Source: Ceratorhiza oryzae-sativae
Taxonomy: Eukaryota > Basidiomycota > Agaricomycetes > Cantharellales > Ceratobasidiaceae
Assembly: GCA_030998015.1 (NCBI GenBank)
Contig: JARWMV010000151.1
Coordinates: forward strand, 1-34,989
Direction of reading: 5' to 3'
Length of the DNA: 34,989 nucleotides
The first letter of the stretch is position 1, and the number at the start of each line of letters is the position of its first letter. A model generated the notes under the pieces. It did not search any database. It was not told the origin of the DNA and was given only the letters and a program-made list of their open reading frames with translations. Positions 7,831-16,075 of this stretch are shown here, piece by piece. A program made the position numbers and the translations under genes.

Positions 7831-8098
7831 TAGGATAATGTATTAAAAGGATAACGAAATAAAGCGATGCCGGTGTACACGGTTAAAAAACACTTGTTCA
7901 AGACCGTCGGTTACGATAAACCGCTACAGACTGGCTCACCGGTGGGTGCCTGAAATGGTGCTTAATGTACAGTGGGAATCTTTATAGTACAAACAACTTT
8001 GGAATGAAACTGGATTTTTATCCGCCATTATTCTATAGTTTCCTAGTACTATCACAAGGCTATCTAAGGATATAACGTATCAATCTGTGGTAACCATA

Positions 8099-8239
8099 CC
8101 CCGCTAATCGATACCCCTGCCAAGACGTGCGCTAAAGCGCAGTTCTCTAGGCAGGGTGTAGATTTGCCTTCGCAAATCATCGATTAGTGGAGCCCTCCGC
8201 GCTTAGGCCGCCCTGCGGGCGATCAAAGAGCGCGGAGGG
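8099..8239 (-). repeat. Family F element with nested E, intron 2
   Basis: Full F plus E copy near the 3' end of intron 2. Its mirror is at about 31344-31484. Confidence 0.9.
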
Positions 8240-8303
8240 GATTTAGAAATAGTACAGGGGTTTATCTGTTTTTGATTGAACAAAGATAAACCAAAGATTA
8301 AAG

Positions 8304-8364
8304 GCGACTGTTATTACAAACCTGCTTTCAGCTATACCATGGGTCGGTCAAGATTTTGTAGAGT
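8304..8364 (+). CDS. cob: Cytochrome b exon 3, left arm
   Basis: ATVITNLLSAIPWVGQDFVE plus the first base of Leu164, residues 144-164. The intron-terminal G is at 8303 and the exon-terminal U at 8364. The frame runs straight on into the intron 3 HEG. Confidence 0.93.
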
Positions 8365-9266
8365 TAAACAACATCACAGATTATTATTCGATATGGGCAA
8401 ATGCAGCTATTTTGCCTACTGTGGGTACCGTTAGTCCACATGCAATTAAGAAGGGGAATGAAAGTGGAAGATTAGCCAAAAAGGAATATTTGTCTATTCC
8501 TCCATCATTTCTAGCTTTCTTCGCTGGTTTTGTAGACGGTGATGGCTACATACAAATAACTAGAACAACCAGAGGATATATAGCCATTAAACTTGTAATT
8601 ATTATCCATTTAGATGATAAATCTACATTGGAATATATCCAATCTGTGTTGAAGTTGGGGAGATTAACAGTATACCGGGACAATAAAAGTCCTATTTGTA
8701 AACTTGTTATTAATCGAACTGACTTACAAGAAGTTATTTTTCCATTATTATTACACCATGGAATTTTTTTTTTAACTGAAACTAGAAGAGCTCAGTTTGA
8801 TTTAGCTATGCATGTTTTAAAGAATGATATAAAAATTTATGATCAAATACAAGCAATCTCTTTGGCAAAATCTTCAATTGGAACAACATTTGAGTTGCCT
8901 AAAACAGCTTCAGATTATGTGAATTTATCTTTCTTTAATAATTGGCTTGTTGGATTTACAATGGCTGATGGGTCTTTCTACGTAAAAAACAACAATGACG
9001 CTTGCTATTCATTAAAACAACGAGTGCATAGTATGTTATTTGAAGCCTTTAAATTGGTGTTTGAGACAAACCGAAAAATTGGCATTGAAAAAGGTATCTA
9101 TAATCAATTTTCTGTCTCTTCTAAAGCTGATATACAAAGAGTGATCAATTTTTTTTCGTTCTCAGGATATCATCCTTTAGTTGGACTTAAAGGTATACAA
9201 TATTTGAAATGGTTAACAGTTTTACGAAATAGTTCTCGTTACTGTAACCTTAAATTCCCACAATAA
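8365..9266 (+). CDS. LAGLIDADG homing endonuclease (I-AniI-like layout), intron 3, fused to exon 3
   Basis: The frame is open from exon 3 (8304) to TAA at 9266. Two motifs are complete with acidic residues: FAGFVDGDGYI, about 50 codons into the frame, and WLVGFTMADGSF, about 135 residues later. The C-terminal GLKGIQYLKWL..RNSSRY recalls the I-AniI ending, so a dual endonuclease/maturase role is possible but not shown. Both arms carry an intact copy. Confidence 0.87.
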
Positions 9267-9418
9267 GCCGTGGTATGCCACGGTTGCTGCATCCATCGAA
9301 TAATAGCCGTGCCACACAGTGTAGCCAAATTTTACCTGACTATATTTTACGCAAATTTACTTTGTTTACGAAATAAGTTGGAAAATTAAAAGGATTAAAC
9401 CGGCTTCAAATTTTAGGC

Positions 9419-9574
9419 CCGCCGGCGTTAGAGGGAATCCTCAGATGACGACCGTTCGTCATTTTCAGCCGGCGGCTAAATATCGATATTATGCCGCGCA
9501 CTAGCAATCGCAAACGGTTGCGATTGCTCACGTTGGTTGGTGGGACAAGTCCCACCAGCAACTAACGCGCGCGG
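9419..9574 (+). repeat. Family A element, copy 4 (deletion derivative)
   Basis: 156 nt. The first inner hairpin is lost, but a TCAG remnant follows GGGAATCC, matching the start of the nested insert seen in copies 7 and 11. This copy therefore derives from a nested-insert A element by internal deletion. Confidence 0.9.
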
Positions 9575-9985
9575 AGTATTGCTAGGATTTCCCGCCTTTG
9601 GCTTGGCACGAGTTTCTGTGAAATTAGGCTCCTTAAAACAGTAATGTTTTATAGGCAAATGGGGTGAATTGCATTGACATCTTAATTATAAAAATCCCCA
9701 ATTAAGACTATTTGCAGCGAAGCTTGACTCGGTATTTGCTAAGATTTGAGGTATTCCATTGAAAGGTACCTAATTCATAGTCTAGCAATGGGTTAAGAAC
9801 GTTCAACGACTAACGAGTGAGTTATACCAACAATAAGCTCGACACGAGAGCCCCACAACCTGTTCGTTTGGTACGTCAAACTTTAGTCGGGATGCACATT
9901 ACCTTGGAACTAGGTTGAAGACATAGTCTAAACATCGTTTAAGACGGTGAAGACAAAGATTAAACACTTTGGCGATAATATAATG

Positions 9986-10007
9986 TAATCTGGGGTGGCT
10001 TTTCCGT
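9986..10007 (+). CDS. cob: Cytochrome b exon 4 (22 nt), left arm
   Basis: Completes Leu164, then encodes IWGGFS and two bases of Val171. Both boundaries obey the U|..G| rule and restore the canonical [17 protein letters not shown]. The frame also continues into the intron 4 HEG remnant. Confidence 0.88.
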
Positions 10008-10239
10008 ATTAATGATCTATGCGGCCTATAATGGTGACATTATAGTGAATAATTCGGGTTTATGCGAAAACGTCCCAACTTTGGGGGTACTGGTTCCAAT
10101 TGTTCCAGTAACAATCTCACAATGTAAAGGAAAATTCGCCGAGGTGGAAAAAAATGAAGTTACTTCAGCTGCAATTCGTCCTAAATTTGGGGAGAATTTT
10201 CAGTCTTCTGCTTCTCAGAGAGTTAACCCCGAATATCTT

Positions 10240-10345
10240 CAATGGCCTCCCAATGCGTTACCAAGCCTGTAAGGCCAGCGTATTGGGAGGGCCATTACCC
10301 CCCCAAACAATGCAGCATAGCTGCATCAGTTTGGGGGGTCAATGG
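10240..10345 (+). repeat. Family B element with 6-nt direct repeats
   Basis: The 94-nt element (10246-10339) is bounded by CAATGG on both sides (10240-10245 and 10340-10345). It consists of a CCTCCCAATGCG..CGTATTGGGAGG hairpin plus a CCCCCCAAAC..GTTTGGGGGG hairpin. Its mirror is at about 29244-29337. Confidence 0.9.
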
Positions 10346-10429
10346 TTGGTAGGACTTACAGATGGAGAGGGTACTTTTTGTTTAGTAAAAATGAGAGATC
10401 GATACTTACACAGATTTGCAATAGGAATG

Positions 10430-10463
10430 CACAATGCAGCGTAGCTGCACATGTTTGGGGGTC
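10430..10463 (+). repeat. Family C hairpin, truncated
   Basis: Lacks the left C-run. It interrupts the intron 4 HEG between FAIGM and SRDLQLL. Its mirror is at about 29120-29153. Confidence 0.8.
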
Positions 10464-10635
10464 AGTAGAGACTTACAATTATTACATTATTTAAAGACAT
10501 TAGTTGGTTGTGGTCGTATTGACAAAGGAGAAGTAATTTCAAACTATTCCATAGGTACTATGGAACATTTGTTGGAATACGTTCTTCCTATATTTGATAA
10601 ATATTCTTTGTTGACTAGAAAAAAATTCCAGTTTG

Positions 10636-10807
10636 CCGCGCGCGTTAGTTGCTGGTGGGACTTGTCCCACCAACCAACGTGAGCAATCGCAACCGTTTGC
10701 GATTGCTAGTGCGCGGCATAATATCGATATTTAGCCGCCGGCTGAAAATGACGAACGGTCGTCATTTTCTACGAGGGAATCTTTAGGATTCCCTCTAACG
10801 CCGGCGG
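10636..10807 (-). repeat. Family A element, copy 5
   Basis: Full-length 172 nt, reverse orientation, in the intron 4 HEG. Confidence 0.95.
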
Positions 10808-10863
10808 GAGGGATACTTTACAGGTTAGAAAAAACAAAGAGCCTATATTAGTGAAACCCGAAT

Positions 10864-11035
10864 CCGCGCGCGTTAGTTGCTGGTGGGACTTGTCCCACCA
10901 ACCAACGTGAGCAATCGCAACCGTTTGCGATTGCTAGTGCGCGGCATAATATCGATATTTAGCCGCCGGCTGAAAATGACGAACGGTCGTCATTTTCTAC
11001 GAGGGAATCTTTAGGATTCCCTCTAACGCCGGCGG
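10864..11035 (-). repeat. Family A element, copy 6
   Basis: Full-length 172 nt, reverse orientation, only 56 nt after copy 5 in the same HEG. Confidence 0.95.
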
Positions 11036-11174
11036 GACGTTGCAAATGATTTATTGTCTATCGATGAAATCCTTAAATTAGAATATTTTGATAATTGGCT
11101 GATGGGATTTATAGAGGCCGAGGGTTGTTTTTCTATCTCAAGAGAAAATAGTGGGAAAAGAATTAGACCTTATT

Positions 11175-11389
11175 TCCGCGCGCGTTAGTTGCTGGTGGGA
11201 CTTGTCCCACCAACCAACGTGAGCAATCGCAACCGTTTGCGATTGCTAGTGCGCGGCATAATATCGATATTTAGCCGCCGGCTGAAAATGACGAACGGTC
11301 GTCATTTTCTACGAGGGAATCTTTATGTGAGGTAGCCTGGACTCATGGTCAAGGCTACCTCAACTGAGGATTCCCTCTAACGCCGGCGG
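11175..11389 (-). repeat. Family A element, copy 7, with nested 42-nt hairpin
   Basis: The loop of the GGGAATC/GATTCCC hairpin is split by a 42-nt insert (11326-11367), itself a GAGGTAGCCT..AGGCTACCTC hairpin. The identical nested form is copy 11. Confidence 0.93.
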
Positions 11390-11828
11390 GATCAGAAGTA
11401 TGATGCTCACATTATGGGCGCTATTTCCAAAAGACTTCATTTGAGAGATGTTCAAATAAGACATACTAGAAATAATATGTTTGCTTTGTCTGCAAAATCT
11501 AAACGGGAGTTACAAAGTGTTATAAATTTTATCGCTCATTCTAGCAGCGCGCTGTGCGGCTGCCCGTTAAATTTGTTGGACATAAAGGACTACAATTCAA
11601 ACTTTGGATTAAAGAAATTCAAAAATTACCAAACTACTCTTCATTAAATTTGCCTATTCACTACTAACAGAACCCCCTTTAGTTCTCTGCCTAAGGGCCC
11701 GAGAGCAAAAAAAAATCGGCCGCGCTTAGCGCGCCCTTGAAGATAGTGATGTACTCCGAACAGTACGGTAACGTGCTGAGTGTAGCGAGACCAAGAGAAA
11801 AACTTCTTGGGGGGCTACCAACTACTCG

Positions 11829-11916
11829 GTCAAATGCTACTTTAAATAGATTCTTCTCATTACACTATCTATTACCATTCGTGTTAGCAGCTTTAGCAGC
11901 AATGCACTTATTAGCT
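11829..11916 (+). CDS. cob: Cytochrome b exon 5, left arm
   Basis: Completes Val171 and encodes [19 protein letters not shown] and on to MHLLA (residues 172-200). It contains heme ligands His183 and His197 at exactly the canonical numbers when the upstream exons are joined as proposed, which supports the whole splice model. Confidence 0.93.
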
Positions 11917-12112
11917 TGGAAAAGGGCTTAAAATATAATGAAAACGAAGTCCCTTACAGGGAAAGAGCATCTTCTGTCCAAATTATGTCAATTAAATTAC
12001 ACTATATGCTGGGACACCTGTAATCCCTGAAAAGACATGCAAATATCTTAAAATTCACGAGGATTGGGCTATCAGCAGGGCATTAAACACATTAAACCCT
12101 CAGAGAATTTAT

Positions 12113-12262
12113 GTGTAACACTATTAAATTTCGCCAAATCTACATAAATGGGGATTATGGAAATATTATAGTGAAGATAAATTCCAACCTTATTTGCCTA
12201 GTCAGGCATATTCCTAACCTAAAAAAAGGTCGGGGGGGTTCGCATCTATTTAGTAAATGTTC
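12113..12262 (+). other. Unassigned stretch between core and HEG in intron 5
   Basis: AT-rich with a CCTAACC..GGTCGGGGGGG run. It does not match a HEG pattern by eye and is probably a peripheral intron stem or upstream HEG sequence. Confidence 0.3.
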
Positions 12263-12403
12263 CCCTCCGCGCTCTTTGATCGCCCGCAGGGCGGCCTAAG
12301 CGCGGAGGGCTCCAATAATCGATGATTTGCGAAGGCAAATCTACACCCTGCCTAGAGAACTGCGCTTTAGCGCACGTCTTGGCAGGGGTATCGATTAGCG
12401 GGG
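12263..12403 (+). repeat. Family F element with nested E, intron 5
   Basis: Its mirror is at about 27181-27321. Confidence 0.9.
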
Positions 12404-12463
12404 TAGTGTTTCCCCAATTCGTGCTCGTCTACTAACTAGAGAGGAAAAAAATAGTATTAGTCT

Positions 12464-12581
12464 CAACGGCCTCCCAATGCGTTACCAAGCCTGTAAGGCA
12501 CGCCCTACGGGCCAGCGTATTGGGAGTGCCATTACCCCCCCAAACAATGCAGCATAGCTGCATCAGTTTGGGGGGTCAACG
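12464..12581 (+). repeat. Family B element with 5-nt direct repeats
   Basis: The 108-nt element is bounded by CAACG (12464-12468 and 12577-12581). Removing it joins ISLN to DNLSE in frame. Its mirror is at about 27008-27115. Confidence 0.88.
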
Positions 12582-12682
12582 ATAATCTTTCCGAAATTTT
12601 GGTTGGAATCCGTTTAGGTGACGGCCACATGAGAAAGTTCAATCTTAGAGCCGAAAGTAAATCAAATGCAAGATTGGTTATC

Positions 12683-12728
12683 ACCCCTGCCTGGGCAACT
12701 GCGCTTTAGCGCACGTCTTGGCAGGGGT
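12683..12728 (+). repeat. Family E hairpin in intron 5 HEG
   Basis: GGGCAACTGCGC variant following GGTTATC. Its mirror is at about 26856-26901. Confidence 0.9.
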
Positions 12729-12761
12729 AACAAAGCGAAAAACAAAGTGATTTAGTTTATC

Positions 12762-12806
12762 ACCCTGCCTGGGCAACTGCGCTTTAGCGCACGTCTTGGC
12801 AGGGGT
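12762..12806 (+). repeat. Family E hairpin, second copy 33 nt downstream
   Basis: Exactly 45 nt; removing it joins VYQYF in frame. It also follows TTTATC, hinting at a target preference. Its mirror is at about 26778-26822. Confidence 0.9.
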
Positions 12807-12815
12807 AATATTTTT

Positions 12816-13069
12816 GACCCGTGCACGCCTGCGAACGCCTTGGCTTAAGCCAAGCAAGCTTGGCTCATATTGACCTTAAGGTCAATGTAAGCCAAGGCGG
12901 CCCTGGCGTGCGCGCGGCGTCTGATTCCGAGGTACCCTGGAACTTAAAGTTCCAGGGTACCTCGCAATACCTCGCCGCGAACGCGGCCTCGATATCCATT
13001 ACCCCTCGGGTCTACGCGTATCGGCTGAAATCTTGGGTTACACCTAAGATTTCAGCCGATAAGCGGGGG
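12816..13069 (+). repeat. Long family D plus family I composite
   Basis: It runs from GACCCGTGCACG through the GGTACCCTGGAAC foldback to the CGGCTGAAATCTTGGG/CCTAAGATTTCAGCCG hairpin (family I). Removing it joins the HEG's YF to YDLFKDF. Its mirror is at about 26515-26768. Confidence 0.85.
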
Positions 13070-13149
13070 TATGATTTATTTAAGGATTTTTGTGGTTCTG
13101 CTCCTGTAAAAAAATCCTCTCTAATTAAAGAAACAGGAAATACTAGACA

Positions 13150-13290
13150 CCCTCCGCGCTCTTTGATCGCCCGCAGGGCGGCCTAAGCGCGGAGGGCTCC
13201 ACTAATCGATGATTTGCGAAGGCAAATCTACACCCTGCCTAGAGAACTGCGCTTTAGCGCACGTCTTGGCAGGGGTATCGATTAGCGGGG
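13150..13290 (+). repeat. Family F element with nested E
   Basis: Interrupts the outer HEG of intron 5. Its mirror is at about 26294-26434. Confidence 0.9.
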
Positions 13291-13403
13291 TTATGTAACA
13301 TTTGCAACCAGAACTCTGCCTTGTTTCAATAATCTATATTCACAATTCTATAATAATAGAGTAAAAATAGTGCCCTTAAACATTAAGGATAGTTTAACAG
13401 CTG

Positions 13404-13666
13404 ACCCCCAATGATTGCAATGCGCGCCACAAAACTTGTGGCGCCATTGACCCCCCACGCATCGGCCAAATCTTAGGTGTAAACCAAGATTTCAGCCGAT
13501 GCGTGTAGGGTCATCCAGCATTGTATTTATATATAAATACATGCTGTTGACCCCAAACTGCCATTCCTTGACAATTCCTTAGGAAATGTCAAGGATTGGT
13601 GTAGGTAATGGCCCCCCCCAATACGTTTGTGACGCATTGGGAGGCCATTGCCTTATTGGGGGTCAC
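13404..13666. repeat. Multi-hairpin cluster bounded by CTG
   Basis: Five or more foldbacks in series: a GCGCGCCACAAAACTTGTGGCGC hairpin, an I-like hairpin, an H hairpin, a CCTTGACA..TGTCAAGG hairpin and a B-like AATACG..GCATT hairpin. It begins ACCCCCAAT and ends ATTGGGGGTCA. CTG occurs on both sides (13401-13403, 13667-13669), and the HEG frame resumes (TAVGLAYW) when the cluster and one CTG are ignored. Its mirror is at about 25918-26180. Confidence 0.82.
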
Positions 13667-13786
13667 CTGTTGGTTTGGCCTATTGGTTTATGGGTGACGC
13701 TACTTGGGTAGGTTCTGGAGTTAGAAGCGTATGCTTATTGAAATTACCCTTTAATTTATATCTGGTTTGAATAAATTTTACTACAA

Positions 13787-13927
13787 CCCTCCGCGCTCTT
13801 TGATCGCCCGCAGGGCGGCCTAAGCGCGGAGGGCGCCACTAATCGATGATTTGCGAAGGCAAATCTACACCCTGCCTAGAGAACTGCGCTTTAGCGCACG
13901 TCTTGGCAGGGGTATCGATTAGCGGGG
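13787..13927 (+). repeat. Family F element with nested E
   Basis: Lies at the start of the nested HEG segment. Its mirror is at about 25657-25797. Confidence 0.9.
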
Positions 13928-13966
13928 CATTGTTAATTTTTAATAAAAGAGATTCTTCCATGCAAG

Positions 13967-14013
13967 CCGCCGGCGTTAGAGGGAATCCGAAAGATTCCCT
14001 CTAACGCCGGCGG
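13967..14013. repeat. Mini family A hairpin
   Basis: A 47-nt near-perfect palindrome made of the A terminus, one inner hairpin and the inverted terminus (CCGCCGGCGTTAGAGGGAATC and its complement). It is either a solo derivative of A or an ancestor module. Its mirror is at 25571-25617. Confidence 0.9.
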
Positions 14014-14267
14014 GCCGAATCTTTTGACAATAATACTTCTAAGTAGTACGGGGTTCTTATTCCTAGCTAAAGCTAGCAATCTGAGACCTTGGCTACAGCT
14101 AGGGAAGGATATTTAGAGATTATTACTTTACCTTTAATTATAAATATGTTTTTTTTATTAAATTACACAAATCGAGCTATTGCTCTATTTTCTTTTCAAT
14201 TAATTTCTCTTTTTACTAAAATAATAGCAACTAGAGCACTACTTTACGCCGTAGACCCCCGACATTG

Positions 14268-14439
14268 CCGCGCGCGTTAGTTGCTGGTGGGACTTGTCCC
14301 ACCAACCAACGTGAGCAATCGCAACCGTTTGCGATTGCTAGTGCGCGGCATAATATCGATATTTAGCCGCCGGCTGAAAATGACGAACGGTCGTCATTTT
14401 CTACGAGGGAATCTTTAGGATTCCCTCTAACGCCGGCGG
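14268..14439 (-). repeat. Family A element, copy 8
   Basis: Full-length. Flanks are CATTG on the left and GCATT on the right, so CATT may be a 4-nt direct repeat. Confidence 0.93.
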
Positions 14440-14464
14440 GCATTACAATATCGGGGGGTTGCTG

Positions 14465-14504
14465 CCCACCAAACAATGCAGCGTAGCTGCACATGTTTGG
14501 GGAT
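14465..14504 (+). repeat. Family C hairpin
   Basis: CCCACCAAAC..GTTTGGGGAT version, 25 nt after family A copy 8. Its mirror is at about 25080-25119. Confidence 0.8.
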
Positions 14505-14781
14505 CAGTAGTATTTTCAATCTGTTTTGTTTATACTCAATCATTCACTTCTGATGGTTTAATTTTACTTTATTGCTCCCCATCTGAAGTTGATTGGTCAA
14601 CCCACCACCTTTTGATGGGTGCTTTAGTTCCCCTTAACCCGGCTGATGATAAACCCCGCCGGTTAATATTAACTAAGGCTGAAAAAGAAGCTTTTTCAGT
14701 GAGCCCGGAATTGAAAGAAATTTTTATTGGCCTTCTTCTAGGAGACCTTTACGCTCAAAAACGAAGTCTAAATACTAGATT

Positions 14782-14953
14782 CCGCCGGCGTTAGAGGGAA
14801 TCCTAAAGATTCCCTCGTAGAAAATGACGACCGTTCGTCATTTTCAGCCGGCGGCTAAATATCGATATTATGCCGCGCACTAGCAATCGCAAACGGTTGC
14901 GATTGCTCACGTTGGTTGGTGGGACAAGTCCCACCAGCAACTAACGCGCGCGG
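14782..14953 (+). repeat. Family A element, copy 9
   Basis: Full-length, inserted just after motif 1 of the inner HEG. Confidence 0.95.
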
Positions 14954-15113
14954 AGCCAGGGAATGTTGCATCAAAATTATTTGGAACATTTATACGGTCT
15001 TTTCCAAGAATTCTGTCCTCAAGCTCCAAAATCACAAATTCCACAGCCGGATAAAAGAACTGGCAAAGTGTATACTTCTGTCAGATTTCGTACTTATTCC
15101 TTACCTTGCTTCA

Positions 15114-15334
15114 ATTATGACCCGTGCACGCCTGCGAACGCCTTGGCTTGCCAAGGCGGCCCTGGCGTGCGCGCGGCTCGCCGCGAACGCGGCCTCGTTA
15201 ACAATGCCCACGGGTCGTTGACCCTCCGCTCTATTACCCCTGCCAAGACGTGCGCTAAAGCGCAGTTCTCTAGGCAGGGCGGCTGAAATCTTGGGTTACA
15301 CCTAAGATTTTAGCCGATAGAGCGGGGGCATTAT
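15114..15334 (+). repeat. D-E-I composite with ATTAT direct repeats
   Basis: The composite (15119-15329) is bounded by ATTAT on both sides (15114-15118 and 15330-15334). Removing it with one repeat joins FNY to YDLFY of the inner HEG in frame. It contains a short D, an E (about 15237-15280) and an I hairpin. Its mirror is at about 24256-24465. Confidence 0.88.
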
Positions 15335-15390
15335 TACGATTTGTTCTATCTCGCCGGTAAAAAAATAGTCCCATCAAACATCCCGACTCA

Positions 15391-15443
15391 AGGGCAGCAT
15401 GTATCTATTACACATAGTGTAATATATAAATACATGCTGCCCT
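15391..15443. repeat. Family H hairpin
   Basis: AGGGCAGCATGTAT pairs with ATACATGCTGCCCT. The AT-rich loop interrupts the inner HEG before DLLTPLS. Its mirror is at about 24142-24194. Confidence 0.82.
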
Positions 15444-15484
15444 AGAGTAGGTGATTTATTAACACCTTTAAGTCTTGCCTACTG

Positions 15485-15527
15485 CCCCCCAAACATGTGC
15501 AGCTACGCTGCATTGTTTGAGGGGCAT
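15485..15527 (-). repeat. Family C hairpin
   Basis: Flanked by CTG on both sides (TACTG; ATCTGAA). It interrupts motif 2 of the inner HEG. It is preceded by CTTGCCTACTG, as is the copy at 15751. Its mirror is at about 24058-24100. Confidence 0.83.
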
Positions 15528-15750
15528 CTGAATTTGTGACGATGGTAGCTGGGATAAAGGCAAAGGATTTGTCGTATTGTGTACAAATTCATTTACATTA
15601 GAAGAAGTAAATCTTTTGGTTGGTGTCTTAAATAAAAAATTTGATTTAAGATGTTACGTAAACAACCATTCTAGTGGTGGTTTTGTAATTATAATACCAG
15701 CTTATTCTGTTCCTATTTTGCAAAATGTATGTGGGCCCTACTTGCCTACT

Positions 15751-15791
15751 GCCCCCCAAACATGTGCAGCTACGCTGCATTGTTTGGGGGT
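15751..15791 (-). repeat. Family C hairpin with copied flank
   Basis: Shares the 11-nt upstream flank CTTGCCTACTG with the copy at 15485, although the sequence further upstream differs. This points to spread by recombination or copy-paste that included host sequence. Its mirror is at about 23794-23834. Confidence 0.83.
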
Positions 15792-15857
15792 CACCAGTTA
15801 ATCTTTCGGGGTCAGGTATCCTGCGGCTAGTTAGTTGTAAATAGAAAAATTTCATTC

Positions 15858-16075
15858 AAACCGATAACTTCACATTAAAGGAAGTAAATTTATTAATTGA
15901 TGTTATTAATTCTAAATTTGGTTTAAATTCATCTATTAATGTTGCAAATAAATCTAAAAATCAGTATAGCATATACATCCCTAAAAAAGATTTGGATTTA
16001 CTAAGAAAATTGGTAACTCCACACTTTCTTCCTACTTTTTTGTATAAATTAGGTATTAGTGAAAAAAAAGATTAG
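15858..16075 (+). pseudogene. Outer LAGLIDADG_2 HEG of intron 5, C-terminal part
   Basis: TDNFTLKEVNLLIDVINSKF through KLVTPHFLPTFLYKLG to a TAG stop at 16073-16075. It matches the C-terminal third of LAGLIDADG_2 enzymes and fits directly after SGVRSVCL at about 13740. The TAG forms the last three bases of intron 5. The mirror is about 23510-23727. Confidence 0.78.

Larger units (their letters stand above)
6689..8303 (+). other. cob intron 2 (group I) with exon-fused HEG
   Basis: The HEG occupies the 5' half and the group I core the 3' half. Core stretches include the CTACAGACTGG and GTGCTTAATGTACAGT also found in intron 1 (about 7900-7975). Between HEG and core lie a CCCTC..CGCGAGGG hairpin, a family E copy, a large unique foldback, and a family F element. 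Confidence 0.85.
8365..9985 (+). other. cob intron 3 (group I) with exon-fused HEG
   Basis: A clear group I core lies at about 9690-9960: GTTCAACGACTAACGAGTGAG (R-like) and GAAGACATAGTCTAAAC (S-like). A GCCGTGG..CCACGG hairpin follows the HEG. A shortened family A element lies between HEG and core. Confidence 0.88.
10008..11647 (+). pseudogene. LAGLIDADG homing endonuclease, intron 4, broken by five hairpin elements
   Basis: Pieces in order: 10008-10245, 10346-10429, 10464-10635, 10808-10863, 11036-11174 and 11390-11647. The first piece continues the exon 4 frame. Motif 1 (WLVGLTDGEGTF) is split by a family B element after the Trp, and the frame rejoins exactly when one copy of the CAATGG direct repeat and the element are ignored. 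Motif 2 (WLMGFIEAEGCF, about 11091-11126) is intact. Three family A elements and one family C hairpin supply the other breaks. Both motifs still carry acidic residues, so the gene was probably functional until recent insertion. Confidence 0.83.
10008..11828 (+). other. cob intron 4 (group I) with shredded HEG
   Basis: The 5' three quarters is a HEG broken by five insertions. The group I core appears at about 11650-11828 (CCTTGAAGATAGTGATG). The intron ends in G at 11828. Confidence 0.8.
12413..13745 (+). pseudogene. Outer LAGLIDADG_2 HEG of intron 5, first part, broken
   Basis: Recognisable pieces are RARLLTREEKNSISLND (from about 12422), LSEILVGIRLGDGHMRK (motif 1, from about 12588), QSEKQSDLVY, DLFKDFCGSAPVKKSS (from about 13073), FATRTLPCFN..KIVPLNIKD (from about 13299) and VGLAYWFMGDATWVGSG (motif 2, from about 13670). 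Elements B, E, E, D+I, F and a multi-hairpin cluster separate them. Ignoring the elements rejoins the frame at most junctions. The C-terminal part is found 2.1 kb downstream (15858-16075). Motif 2 reads MGDA where DDG is usual. The mirror is about 25839-27171. Confidence 0.75.
14080..15792 (+). pseudogene. Inner LAGLIDADG_2 HEG nested in the intron 5 HEG, broken
   Basis: Pieces: an unassigned hydrophobic N-terminal stretch (14086-14267), SVVFSICF..LILTKAEKEAFS then ELKEIFIGLLLGDLYAQKR (motif 1, about 14706-14762), GMLHQNYLEHLYGLFQEFC (from about 14961), YDLFYLAGKKIVPSNI, DLLTPLSLAY (about 15444-15474), ICDDGSW (motif 2, about 15533-15553) and TNSFTLEEVNLLVGVLNKKF (from about 15582). Family A, C, D, E, H and I elements interrupt it. 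The conserved Trp before ICDDGSW is lost or read from TGA at the family C insertion. The C-terminus stops at a family C hairpin (15751). The gene lies inside the outer HEG, between its VRSVCL and QTDNFTL segments. The mirror is about 23793-25504. Confidence 0.75.
11917..16075 (+). other. cob intron 5 (group I, 4.2 kb) with nested HEGs
   Basis: The compact core is at the 5' end (about 11990-12120: TGCTGGGACACC, CTATCAGCAGGG, CCTCAGAGAATTTATG). The rest is two interleaved LAGLIDADG_2 genes and many foldback elements. The intron ends in the G of a TAG that is also the outer HEG's stop codon. Confidence 0.82.

Noticed and set aside
9476..9658. Minus-strand 60-codon frame in intron 3
   Set aside because: It is a shadow of family A copy 4 and intron sequence.
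12006..12022. TGGGACACCTGTAATCCC as the missing cob exon between MHLLA and LGISGN
   Set aside because: It belongs to the group I core of intron 5; the true micro-exon (LHQHGSSNP) is at 16076-16102.
12821..13186. 121-codon open frame on the plus strand
   Set aside because: It is almost wholly translation of family D and I repeats; it recurs wherever the long D element occurs.
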